Positions 13,690 through 19,993 of a stretch of DNA of 19,993 bases are shown one piece after another. The stretch lies in contig NZ_DHDZ01000022.1 in the NCBI RefSeq assembly GCF_002399615.1, positions 28,178 to 48,170 on the forward strand. The letters run 5' to 3'. Made by a program: the position numbers and the translations under genes. This DNA comes from Pedobacter sp. UBA4863 (GTDB taxonomy: Bacteria > Bacteroidota > Bacteroidia > Sphingobacteriales > Sphingobacteriaceae). Within the stretch, counting starts at the first letter, position 1. Every line of letters begins with the position of its first letter. A model generated the notes under the pieces. It worked only from the letters and a program-made list of their open reading frames with translations, ran no database searches and was not told the DNA's origin.

Positions 13690-16161
13690 ATGCAAGAGGA
13701 ATTTGATAGAGAATTTGAAGTTTCTAATATTAACAATAAAGAACAATTTGAAGAAGAGGTTGTACAACATCTTAACAATCCGGTAACTGGTATAGCAGCC
13801 ATTAAAAAAGAATATTTAGGCGCTATTAAAAATGTAAAACAAGAAGGAAACAAGTTTTTCTTCTCTGATGGAAGTTCGAGCGTAGAGGTAAGAGTGGTAA
13901 GCGACCAAATTATTCGTGTACGCTTAGCGCCTCAAGGAACTTTTTTAGCTGATTTTTCGTACGCAGTGGAAGAAGTTGATCAAAAGGTAAGTACATTTAG
14001 CATTACAGAAACTGAAGATGCTTTTTTGGTAGCAACAAACACAATTACCTGCAAAATAACCAAAGCCGATTTCCTAATTTCTTTTATAGATAACCTAACC
14101 CAGCAAGTTACGAGTAGCGATGCGTCGAGCATGCATTGGGAAGAAAACGCTGATTTTGGCGGGTACTATGTATATGCCACCAAAAATTGTCAGCCCGAAG
14201 AGAATTTTTATGGTTTGGGCGATAAATCGGGTAATTTGAATTTACGAGGGCGGAAGTTTGTAAATTGGAATACCGATGCCTATTCTTTTGGCTGGGATCA
14301 AGACCCATTGTACCGCACTATCCCGTTTTATATCGGTATCCATCAAAACAAGGCTTACGGGATCTTCTTCGATAATACCTTTAAATCGTATTTCGATTTT
14401 GGGATGCAAAATCACGAAAAGACAAGCTTTTGGGCCGATGGTGGCGAGTTGCAGTATTATTATATACATGGGCCGCACATGATGGATGTGGTAAAACGCT
14501 ACCAATCGTTAACGGGCACCCACCAGTTGCCGCCAAAATGGGCTATAGGATATCATCAATGTCGTTGGAGCTATTATCCAGAACAAAAAGTAAGGGAATT
14601 GGTAGATGGTTTTAGGTCTCGTCAAATTCCTTGCGATGCCATTTACCTCGACATAGACTACATGGAAGGGTACAGGTGTTTTACTTGGAACAAGAAGTAT
14701 TTCCCTAATCCTCAAAAAATGATCAAAGATTTTGCTAGTCAGGGGATGAAAACCGTAGTAATGATAGATCCTGGAATTAAAGTAGATGATAATTACTGGG
14801 TTTATAAAGAAGGCAAAGAAAAAAACTATTTCTGTCGTAGGGCCGACGATTATTTTATGGAAGGCCACGTATGGCCAGGGCGCTGCCGTTTCCCAGACTT
14901 TACCAATCCCGAAGTAAGGGAGTGGTGGGGTGGCCTTTACAAAGAATTGGTAGAGGCGGGCGTAGCGGGTTTCTGGAACGACATGAATGAGCCGGCTGTT
15001 TTTGGTGCGGGTACTTTCCCTAATGATGTGCGCCATGATTACGATGGACATCGTGGCTCGCACCGTAAGGCACACAATATTTACGGCATGCAAATGGTAC
15101 GTGCTACTTACGAAGGCTTAAAAAAAATACAACAAAACAAACGCCCGTTTACCATTACTAGAGCAGGCTATTCGGGCATGCAACGTTACGCTTCGGTATG
15201 GACGGGCGACAACGTGGCCACTTGGGAACACCTAAAAATGGCCAATATACAATGCCAACGCATGTCTATATCGGGCGTACCTTTTTGCGGTACAGATATA
15301 GGCGGCTTTAGTGGCGAGCCAGATGGCGAATTATTTACCCGTTGGATACAGTTGGGCGTATTTTCGCCATTTATGCGTGCCCACTCGGCGGGCGATACCC
15401 GTGAACGCGAACCTTGGAGTTTTGAGGAACCTTTCACTAGCATTAACCGCAAATTTATAGAACTGCGCTATCAATTAATGCCATATATCTATTCAGTATT
15501 TTGGGAGCATCACCGTTACGGTTTTCCAATATTACGGCCCTTGGTAATGCTAGAGCAAGAGAGCGAAACCAATTACTACCGCCAAGACGAATTTGCTTTT
15601 GGCGATAAATTGTTAGTTTGCCCGGTATTGGAGCCTGGAGCCAGTTCTCGCCGTGTTTATTTGCCAAAAGGCCAATGGTATAACTATTGGACATTAGAGC
15701 TCTTGCATGGCGGAAGTGAGTACGTTGTAGATACGCCGTTAGATAGCATGCCTTTATTTGTAAAAGCGGGGGCAGTAATGCCAGAATCGCCAGTAATGCA
15801 GTACGTTGATGAAAAACCAATTGATGAAGTTTGGCTAAATGTTTATTACGCAGACTGCGAAGTAAATTCTTTTATGTACGAAGATCATGGCGACACCTTT
15901 GCCTATGAACAAGAGGTGTATTTAGAAAAGGAATTTAACATTAAGGGCGATGCAACAGGTTTTACCATTCAGCAAACCATTAAAGGATTATACACGCCGA
16001 ACTACGAACTTTATGAATTTCGTATAATTGCCTTGCCTTTTAATGTGGGAAAAATATACATAGATGACAGGGAGATAACAACATTTAGCATAGACGAAAG
16101 AGGTGTTTTAAGATTTAAATCGAACAAAAATTTCTCTAGAATTAATATTTTGAAGGGATAG
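13690..16161 (+). CDS. Glycoside hydrolase family 31 alpha-glucosidase
   Basis: An 823-residue retaining alpha-glucosidase that releases glucose from alpha-glucans or oligosaccharides. It has an acidic N-terminal extension (1-45), a beta-sandwich domain, and the GH31 barrel from about 275. Visible motifs: YHQCRWSYYPE (288-298), the substrate-binding YLDIDYM (319-325), the catalytic nucleophile Asp431 in FWNDMNEP (428-435), and the probable acid/base Asp507 in WTGDN (504-508), then GTDIGGF and RWIQLGVFSPFMRAHS. The C-terminal beta domains are complete. No signal peptide or lipobox is found, so it is probably cytoplasmic, unlike many Bacteroidota GH31 enzymes that are exported. It lies 216 bp before glgB on the same strand, which suggests work on intracellular glycogen or maltodextrins. 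Other GH31 activities (for example alpha-xylosidase or transglucosidase) cannot be excluded. Confidence 0.92.
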   Translation: MQEEFDREFEVSNINNKEQFEEEVVQHLNNPVTGIAAIKKEYLGAIKNVKQEGNKFFFSDGSSSVEVRVVSDQIIRVRLAPQGTFLADFSYAVEEVDQKVSTFSITETEDAFLVATNTITCKITKADFLISFIDNLTQQVTSSDASSMHWEENADFGGYYVYATKNCQPEENFYGLGDKSGNLNLRGRKFVNWNTDAYSFGWDQDPLYRTIPFYIGIHQNKAYGIFFDNTFKSYFDFGMQNHEKTSFWADGGELQYYYIHGPHMMDVVKRYQSLTGTHQLPPKWAIGYHQCRWSYYPEQKVRELVDGFRSRQIPCDAIYLDIDYMEGYRCFTWNKKYFPNPQKMIKDFASQGMKTVVMIDPGIKVDDNYWVYKEGKEKNYFCRRADDYFMEGHVWPGRCRFPDFTNPEVREWWGGLYKELVEAGVAGFWNDMNEPAVFGAGTFPNDVRHDYDGHRGSHRKAHNIYGMQMVRATYEGLKKIQQNKRPFTITRAGYSGMQRYASVWTGDNVATWEHLKMANIQCQRMSISGVPFCGTDIGGFSGEPDGELFTRWIQLGVFSPFMRAHSAGDTREREPWSFEEPFTSINRKFIELRYQLMPYIYSVFWEHHRYGFPILRPLVMLEQESETNYYRQDEFAFGDKLLVCPVLEPGASSRRVYLPKGQWYNYWTLELLHGGSEYVVDTPLDSMPLFVKAGAVMPESPVMQYVDEKPIDEVWLNVYYADCEVNSFMYEDHGDTFAYEQEVYLEKEFNIKGDATGFTIQQTIKGLYTPNYELYEFRIIALPFNVGKIYIDDREITTFSIDERGVLRFKSNKNFSRINILKG

Positions 16162-16172
16162 AACTTTCATGG

Positions 16173-16199
16173 GCAGATCTGCAAGGTTTTAAAACGTTG
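16173..16199. repeat. two adjacent palindromes after the alpha-glucosidase gene
   Basis: GCAGATCTGC (16173-16182) is a perfect 10-bp palindrome and is directly followed by CAAGGTTTTAAAACGTTG (16182-16199), an 18-bp palindrome with one mismatched pair. From memory, CAAGGTTTTAAAACCTTG-like elements are common between genes in Bacteroidota, so this may be a decayed copy. It starts 12 bp after the stop codon and could also serve as a terminator. Confidence 0.5.
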
Positions 16200-16377
16200 A
16201 AATAACCACATATCAATAAAGCTTAAAGGTTTTGTAATTACTGATCATTATTATCAGCACGTGTTAAGTTATGCGTCTCGAACCATGTTGCTACATAACG
16301 GATGCAACTATGCTGTTAATAATTTGGATGATTTAACGTTGTACGGTTATTTGCCAAGCATGTGCTCTTAAAAATAA

Positions 16378-18393
16378 ATGTCTATCTTACAGCAAAGAAC
16401 CGACATGGCCAAGCGAAATACGAAAATTAGCACAAAATTAGAAGTAGTGGAAAACGAAACAAATGCGTTTTTGAAATACCAATCAACGGTTTGGCAGCAT
16501 AGCTTGTTTACAGATTTTGATATCTCTTTATTCCTTTTAGGTAAGCATTTTAAGCTTTACGAGAAAATGGGGGCACATCTCTGCACCGTAAATGGTGTTA
16601 AGGGTACATACTTTGCGGTTTGGGCGCCAAATGCACAAAAGGTTGGGGTGATGGCCAATTTTAATGCCTGGAATAGGGAAAGTCATTCATTGTATAAACG
16701 TTGGGACGATTCGGGTATTTGGGAAGGATTTATTCCGCATATTAAAAAAGGCGAGGTTTATAAATATTATATCAAAGGATTTGATGGCGAAGATTTAGAA
16801 AAAAGTGATCCTTACGCACTTCATGCCGAACATCCGCCACATAAAGCTTCTATAGTTTGGGATACTGATTACCAATGGAAAGACAAGGTGTGGATGAACA
16901 AAAGGGAGAAGAAAAATGCTTTAGACCAACCTATTGTTGTATATGAAGTGCACTTGGGCTCTTGGCAACGAGATCCAGCCAACCCAGAAAGGGTGCTGAG
17001 CTATGGTGAAATTGCTGAAACTTTGGTGCCCTACGTGGTAGAAATGGGCTTTACTCATGTAGAGTTTTTGCCGGTAATGGAATATCCCTATTATCCATCT
17101 TGGGGATACCAGGTTACTGGTTACTATGCCGCCAGTTCTCGACACGGCTCGCCACAAGATTTAATGCTGTTGATAGAAGAGTTCCACAAGAATAATATTG
17201 CCGTAATTTTAGATTGGGTACCTTCGCACTTTCCTGGCGATGCCAATGGTTTGTATCATTTCGATGGTACGCATTTGTACGAACATGCCGATATGCGCAA
17301 GGGTTTTCATCCAGATTGGAAATCTTACATCTTTAATTACGACAGAAATGAAGTGCGTTCTTTTTTGATTAGCAACGCCATGTTTTGGCTAGATAAATAT
17401 CATTTTGATGGTTTAAGAGTAGATGCCGTAGCTTCGATGCTGTATTTTGATTTTAGCAGAAGCGAAGGCGAGTACGGTACCAACGAATACGGTGGCACAG
17501 AAAATTTAGGAGCGGTAAAGTTTCTTAAAGACATGAATGAAGCGCTTTACGGAAACTTCAATGGCATACAAACCATTGCCGAAGAAAGTAGTACTTACGA
17601 TGGAGTAACCCGCCCTGTTTACGCTGGTGGCTTAGGCTTTGGCATGAAATGGATGATGGGCTGGATGAACGATACGTTAAAGTATTTCAAGCTTAATCCT
17701 ATCAACAGAAAACACCATCATCATCAGTTAACTTTTAGCCTCACTTACGCCTTTACAGAAAATTTTATGCTGCCGCTATCGCATGACGAGGTGGTGCACG
17801 GCAAATCGCCGATGATTTATAAAATGCCAGGCGATGAATGGCAGAAGTTTGCGAATTTGAGAGCGCTTTATGCTTACATGTGGGCACATCCCGGTGCCAA
17901 ATTATTGTTTATGGGCAGTGAGTTTGCGCAAACTTCGGAATGGAACTGTTTCGAATCGTTAAATTGGGGTTTATTGCGATATGCACCACACAAAGGCATG
18001 TTGGCTATAGTAAAAGCACTCAATGAACTGCTTAAAGCCGAGCCAGCTTTATATTATCACAATTTTTCTTCCCATGGTTTCGAGTGGCAAGATGCCGATG
18101 ATGCCGCCCAGTCGGTGTATGTTTTTCAACGAAAATCTAATAAAGCAAAAGATACATTGGTGGTTGCTATTAACCTTACGCCCGTTTACCGAGAAAATTA
18201 CAGGATTGGTATCCCTGTAAAAGGCAAATGGAAAGAGATTTTTAATACAGATGCGCCAGAGTTTTACGGTAGCGGTAAGCTAAATGTAGCGCTAAAACAG
18301 ACAGAAGAGATCTCATGTCAACGCCAAAATCAGTCTATTGCCATTAATTTACCCCCTTTAGCAGCAACCATCTTTAAAAAAGCCAGCAAGTAA
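16378..18393 (+). CDS. glgB: 1,4-alpha-glucan branching enzyme
   Basis: Cuts alpha-1,4-glucan chains and re-attaches them through alpha-1,6 bonds, forming the branches of glycogen in the cytoplasm. The 671-residue protein carries an N-terminal CBM48/isoamylase-N domain (about 55-160, with YFAVWAPNAQKVGVMANFN), the GH13 barrel and a C-terminal all-beta domain. Catalytic residues are visible: nucleophile Asp349 in GLRVDAVASM, general acid Glu402 in the AEES motif and Asp470 in LSHDEVVHGK. EVHLGSW (190-196) and WGYQVTGYYA (242-251) are GlgB hallmarks. The length fits the short GlgB type without the additional N1 domain of E. coli. A second possible start lies at Met10 (16405); the longer form is listed. 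The stop codon overlaps the start of the next gene. No other glycogen gene (glgA, glgC, glgP) is in the window. Confidence 0.97.
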   Translation: MSILQQRTDMAKRNTKISTKLEVVENETNAFLKYQSTVWQHSLFTDFDISLFLLGKHFKLYEKMGAHLCTVNGVKGTYFAVWAPNAQKVGVMANFNAWNRESHSLYKRWDDSGIWEGFIPHIKKGEVYKYYIKGFDGEDLEKSDPYALHAEHPPHKASIVWDTDYQWKDKVWMNKREKKNALDQPIVVYEVHLGSWQRDPANPERVLSYGEIAETLVPYVVEMGFTHVEFLPVMEYPYYPSWGYQVTGYYAASSRHGSPQDLMLLIEEFHKNNIAVILDWVPSHFPGDANGLYHFDGTHLYEHADMRKGFHPDWKSYIFNYDRNEVRSFLISNAMFWLDKYHFDGLRVDAVASMLYFDFSRSEGEYGTNEYGGTENLGAVKFLKDMNEALYGNFNGIQTIAEESSTYDGVTRPVYAGGLGFGMKWMMGWMNDTLKYFKLNPINRKHHHHQLTFSLTYAFTENFMLPLSHDEVVHGKSPMIYKMPGDEWQKFANLRALYAYMWAHPGAKLLFMGSEFAQTSEWNCFESLNWGLLRYAPHKGMLAIVKALNELLKAEPALYYHNFSSHGFEWQDADDAAQSVYVFQRKSNKAKDTLVVAINLTPVYRENYRIGIPVKGKWKEIFNTDAPEFYGSGKLNVALKQTEEISCQRQNQSIAINLPPLAATIFKKASK

Positions 18394-18740
18394 TGAAACG
18401 AGATTTCCGGTTCTATAAAACTACCAAAGACGAGTGGTATATTGATTTGCCAGAATGGGAAGGAGATCCTCAAGATTTGCAAATGATACAAGGGGCAGAT
18501 GAATGGCTCAATTTAATGAGCAATTTGAAGGAGGTTACACTTACTGTTGCCGATGGTAATTTTGAGAATGCTGCATATATGTCTCTTGTTCGTTTAGGCG
18601 AACCCAACTTAGGCGGTGGCGGAAACTATTTGTTAAAATACTATAAAAATCAAAATGTGAACTTAGCAATATGGCTTTGCGAAGTAGTGGTCTTTATATT
18701 TAATCAATACCCGCCATACATTTACTTCGCTGTTAAATAA
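18393..18740 (+). CDS. Small conserved protein, resembles DUF6717 family
   Basis: A 115-residue protein of unknown function. It opens KRDFRFYKTTKDEWYIDLPEW (split here as KRDFRFYKT and WYIDLPEW) and continues with a DLQMIQGADEWLNLM segment, then LGEPNLGGGGNYLL and a mostly hydrophobic aromatic C-terminus. The wording FYK...WYIDLPEW...DLQMVxGAD is, from memory, that of DUF6717; I could not search to confirm. No signal peptide, no clear transmembrane helix and no catalytic motif is visible. Its ATG shares one base with the glgB stop codon (TAATG), so it is almost certainly co-transcribed and coupled to glgB translation, linking it by inference to glycogen metabolism. The codon use is like that of its neighbours, and the gene looks intact. 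Confidence 0.75.
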   Translation: MKRDFRFYKTTKDEWYIDLPEWEGDPQDLQMIQGADEWLNLMSNLKEVTLTVADGNFENAAYMSLVRLGEPNLGGGGNYLLKYYKNQNVNLAIWLCEVVVFIFNQYPPYIYFAVK

Positions 18741-18909
18741 CGTGGGTTATGCGTTTTTAATCCAACCTAACAGACCCTAGATTTACTACATGGGCTTTCC
18801 CCAAAAAACAGTTGCTTAACGCAATAAAAACAACATTGTTCTGCGAAATAGTTGTCGAGAGAGAATTGGTAGTTTAAAATGCGGAGAAATCGTGTTGTGT
18901 AATATATTC

Positions 18910-18923
18910 CACAATATATTGTG
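18910..18923. promoter_or_regulatory. 14-bp palindrome, possible operator
   Basis: CACAATATATTGTG is a perfect dyad. ATATTGTG recurs at 18985-18992 in the same orientation, 75 bp downstream of the copy inside the palindrome's right half region. A dimeric regulator could bind here; the sequence alone does not tell which. Confidence 0.4.
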
Positions 18924-18959
18924 ATAATCATTATTTTTTTATAAAAAGTGCTCAATTTG

Positions 18960-18990
18960 TTTTGAGGATAGAATGTTTAATTCTATATTG
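18960..18990 (+). promoter_or_regulatory. candidate promoter of the TM/TPR gene
   Basis: TTTTG at 18960-18964, a 19-bp spacer and TATATTG at 18984-18990 resemble the Bacteroidota -33/-7 pair, though the -7 box lacks one T of TAnnTTTG. Transcription would start near 18997, leaving a leader of about 88 bases. Confidence 0.35.
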
Positions 18991-19084
18991 TGGATATAAT
19001 TTCTCTAATAGGGAATTATGTGTGGAAATTTTGGAATGTTTTTAAGCTTTCAAAAAGTTACGGTAGAAAGAATAAACAGCTGTT

Positions 19085-19834
19085 ATGGATAAAGTTATAC
19101 TTGCGGTAAAATATGTTGAAGGAGACCTAAGTGAATTAGAGTATAAAGCATTTGAACATGCTGTAAAACATGATAGTGAGCTACGAGGGTATCTGAATTC
19201 TTATAGGGAAATAAATAATAGCGTAGGTAAGCAATTAAAAGAAGCGCTGACTTTTCCTCGACGTAGAAATGCTAATCTGGAAAGCGATGAAGTTTATGTA
19301 GCAGAAAAAATTACCTATGGTTTAGATTATTTATGGTTTTTGGGCTGGGCTTTGGCGGCTATAATTACCTTGTTAGTTTGGCAACCTTGGCGCCCTAATC
19401 TTTACGATGAATTTGGTTTTAATCATAAAAAAATTGCTTCAGCACTAGTTGAAGCCCCGTATCGGGGACTTGATGAAGCTGCGCAATTTATAACGCAAAA
19501 AGATTATTATCAGGCCAAGTTAATTGTCTCGAAAAAGTATATACAAAACCCAGAAGACTTTAAGTTAGTTTCTTATTATAGTATGCTCTTAATTGCTGAT
19601 AATAGCTTAGAAACCAGTAGGGAGGTCTTGTATCCCTTTGCAACGGGAAATTCTCTCCATAAAAATGACGCAAGCTATATGTTGGCCCTAAGCTACCTAA
19701 AAGATGGTGATATGGAGAACTGCAAAAATTGGTTAAAGAAAGTGGCTGTAAATTCAACCCCTTATCAGCAATCGGTACAGTTATTACGTAAGCTCGATGC
19801 CGAAATTGCTACCAACAGATTTAACTTTTCTTAG
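19085..19834 (+). CDS. Single-pass membrane protein with anti-sigma-like N-terminus and TPR-like C-terminus
   Basis: A 249-residue protein of unknown function. Residues 1-55 (starting VILAVKYVEGDLSELEYKAFE) are predicted helical and resemble the short N-terminal cytoplasmic domains of anti-sigma factors and related proteins in Bacteroidota (YLEGxLSxxExxxFE), but no zinc-binding cysteines are seen. A basic patch (FPRRRNAN, 57-64) precedes one hydrophobic segment (about 82-100, WFLGWALAAIITLLVW). The C-terminal part (about 128-245) contains helical pairs such as DEAAQFITQKDYYQAKLIVSK and ASYMLALSYLKDGDMENCKNW that look like tetratricopeptide repeats and would be periplasmic. In other Bacteroidota such proteins often sit beside an ECF sigma factor or CHAT-domain gene; none is in the window, though the right side is cut. 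A role in signalling is therefore inference. Confidence 0.7.
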   Translation: MDKVILAVKYVEGDLSELEYKAFEHAVKHDSELRGYLNSYREINNSVGKQLKEALTFPRRRNANLESDEVYVAEKITYGLDYLWFLGWALAAIITLLVWQPWRPNLYDEFGFNHKKIASALVEAPYRGLDEAAQFITQKDYYQAKLIVSKKYIQNPEDFKLVSYYSMLLIADNSLETSREVLYPFATGNSLHKNDASYMLALSYLKDGDMENCKNWLKKVAVNSTPYQQSVQLLRKLDAEIATNRFNFS

Positions 19835-19837
19835 TAA

Positions 19838-19922
19838 CGGCCTAAAAACTGTTTAAGATGCAATACGTATTTTTATTGTGTTTGGTGAGGGATACTAAAC
19901 ATAGCCCTGAACAGATAGGCCG
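19838..19922 (+). other. nested inverted repeats, possible structured RNA
   Basis: CGGCCTA (19838-19844) pairs with TAGGCCG (19916-19922); after a small internal loop CTGTTTA (19849-19855) pairs with TGAACAG (19908-19914, one wobble). Inside are CAATA/TATTG (19861-19865 with 19874-19878) and GTTTGGTG/TACTAAAC (19880-19887 with 19893-19900, loop AGGGA). It starts 4 bp after the stop of the previous gene. No T-run follows, so it is not a plain terminator. Whether it is an RNA element, a repeat or a decayed sequence is unknown. Confidence 0.4.
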
Positions 19923-19993
19923 CGTACCCACCGTTGCTGTGTCTTCTTTAAATGAAGTTTAGGAAAATTGTTTAAATTTCAATAAGAATAAAT

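Larger units (their letters stand above)
18741..19084. other. 344-bp AT-rich spacer with palindrome
   Basis: No credible protein gene; minus-strand reading at 18767-18955 is low-complexity shadow. A small stem TTGC/GCAA occurs near 18812-18824. The part from about 18895 to 19030 is strongly AT-rich and contains a perfect palindrome and repeated ATATTGTG words, most simply the control region of the gene at 19085. Confidence 0.55.

Noticed and set aside
14509..15093. Open frame of 194 codons on the minus strand
   Set aside because: It lies entirely inside the GH31 gene, whose catalytic motifs are intact; the antisense protein has no recognisable domain and looks like a codon shadow.
17716..17727. 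Run of four histidines in GlgB (446-449)
   Set aside because: It lies at a position where branching enzymes normally have a His-His pair (RKYHH...LTF), so it is a small natural variation and not a tag.
18767..18955. Minus-strand frame of 62 codons in the spacer
   Set aside because: AT-rich, no domain, no promoter, and it crosses the palindrome region; most likely chance.
19838..19922. Integron attC site
   Set aside because: The outer arms GGCCTA/TAGGCC look similar, but the AAC/GTT core triplets are missing and there is no integrase or cassette array.
19900..19960. SRP RNA (ffs) on the minus strand
   Set aside because: A word resembling the distal SRP arm is present, but the GGAA tetraloop region and the complementary 5' strand are absent within the window.
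19858..19962. Possible 34-codon peptide after the TM/TPR gene
   Set aside because: It falls inside the nested inverted repeats, has no recognisable motif and its composition is not clearly coding; a structured element explains the segment better.
1..19993. CRISPR array, insertion sequence or prophage
   Set aside because: No regularly spaced direct repeats, transposase, integrase or phage structural gene is present anywhere in the window.

Overview
The window looks like a chromosomal segment of a Bacteroidota bacterium, most likely of the Sphingobacteriaceae (Pedobacter-like). The reasons are an AT-rich genome without Shine-Dalgarno sites, promoter elements of the TAnnTTTG type, a short-LID adenylate kinase, an Obg GTPase lacking the C-terminal OCT domain, and many short palindromic intergenic repeats. 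The genus is inference; no rRNA or other marker settles it.

Left part (1-4263). The start of atpD is cut by the left edge (minus strand). A divergent plus-strand series follows: an RmlD-like SDR reductase, a PrxQ/AhpE-type peroxiredoxin, a tRNA-Arg(ACG) with a clear promoter and terminator, adenylate kinase and obg. These are housekeeping genes separated by repeat-like hairpins.

Middle part (4335-13221, all minus strand). The most notable block is 4335-9336, read right to left: GT4 glycosyltransferase, SAM methyltransferase, GT2 glycosyltransferase, a minimal exosortase-type membrane protease/transpeptidase, and a NodU/TobZ-type carbamoyltransferase. The first four are tightly packed (gaps or overlaps of 8 bp or less). 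The set suggests assembly of a decorated (methylated, carbamoylated) surface glycan coupled to exosortase processing or anchoring of a surface protein. No protein with an exosortase sorting signal is encoded in the window. Upstream of it on the same strand lie an APC-family amino acid permease with two unusually large hydrophilic loops and an M3-family zinc oligopeptidase.

Right part (13690-19834, plus strand). A cytoplasmic GH31 alpha-glucosidase, the glycogen branching enzyme GlgB and a small protein resembling DUF6717 whose start codon overlaps the glgB stop make up an alpha-glucan/glycogen module. After a 344-bp AT-rich spacer with a perfect 14-bp palindrome comes a one-TM protein with a short anti-sigma-like N-terminus and a periplasmic TPR-like part. 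The window ends in a segment with nested inverted repeats that could be a structured RNA.

There is no insertion sequence, prophage, CRISPR array, rRNA operon or obvious pseudogene. The best candidates for something little described are the exosortase-glycosyltransferase-carbamoyltransferase locus, the glgB-coupled small gene and the folded segment at 19838-19922.
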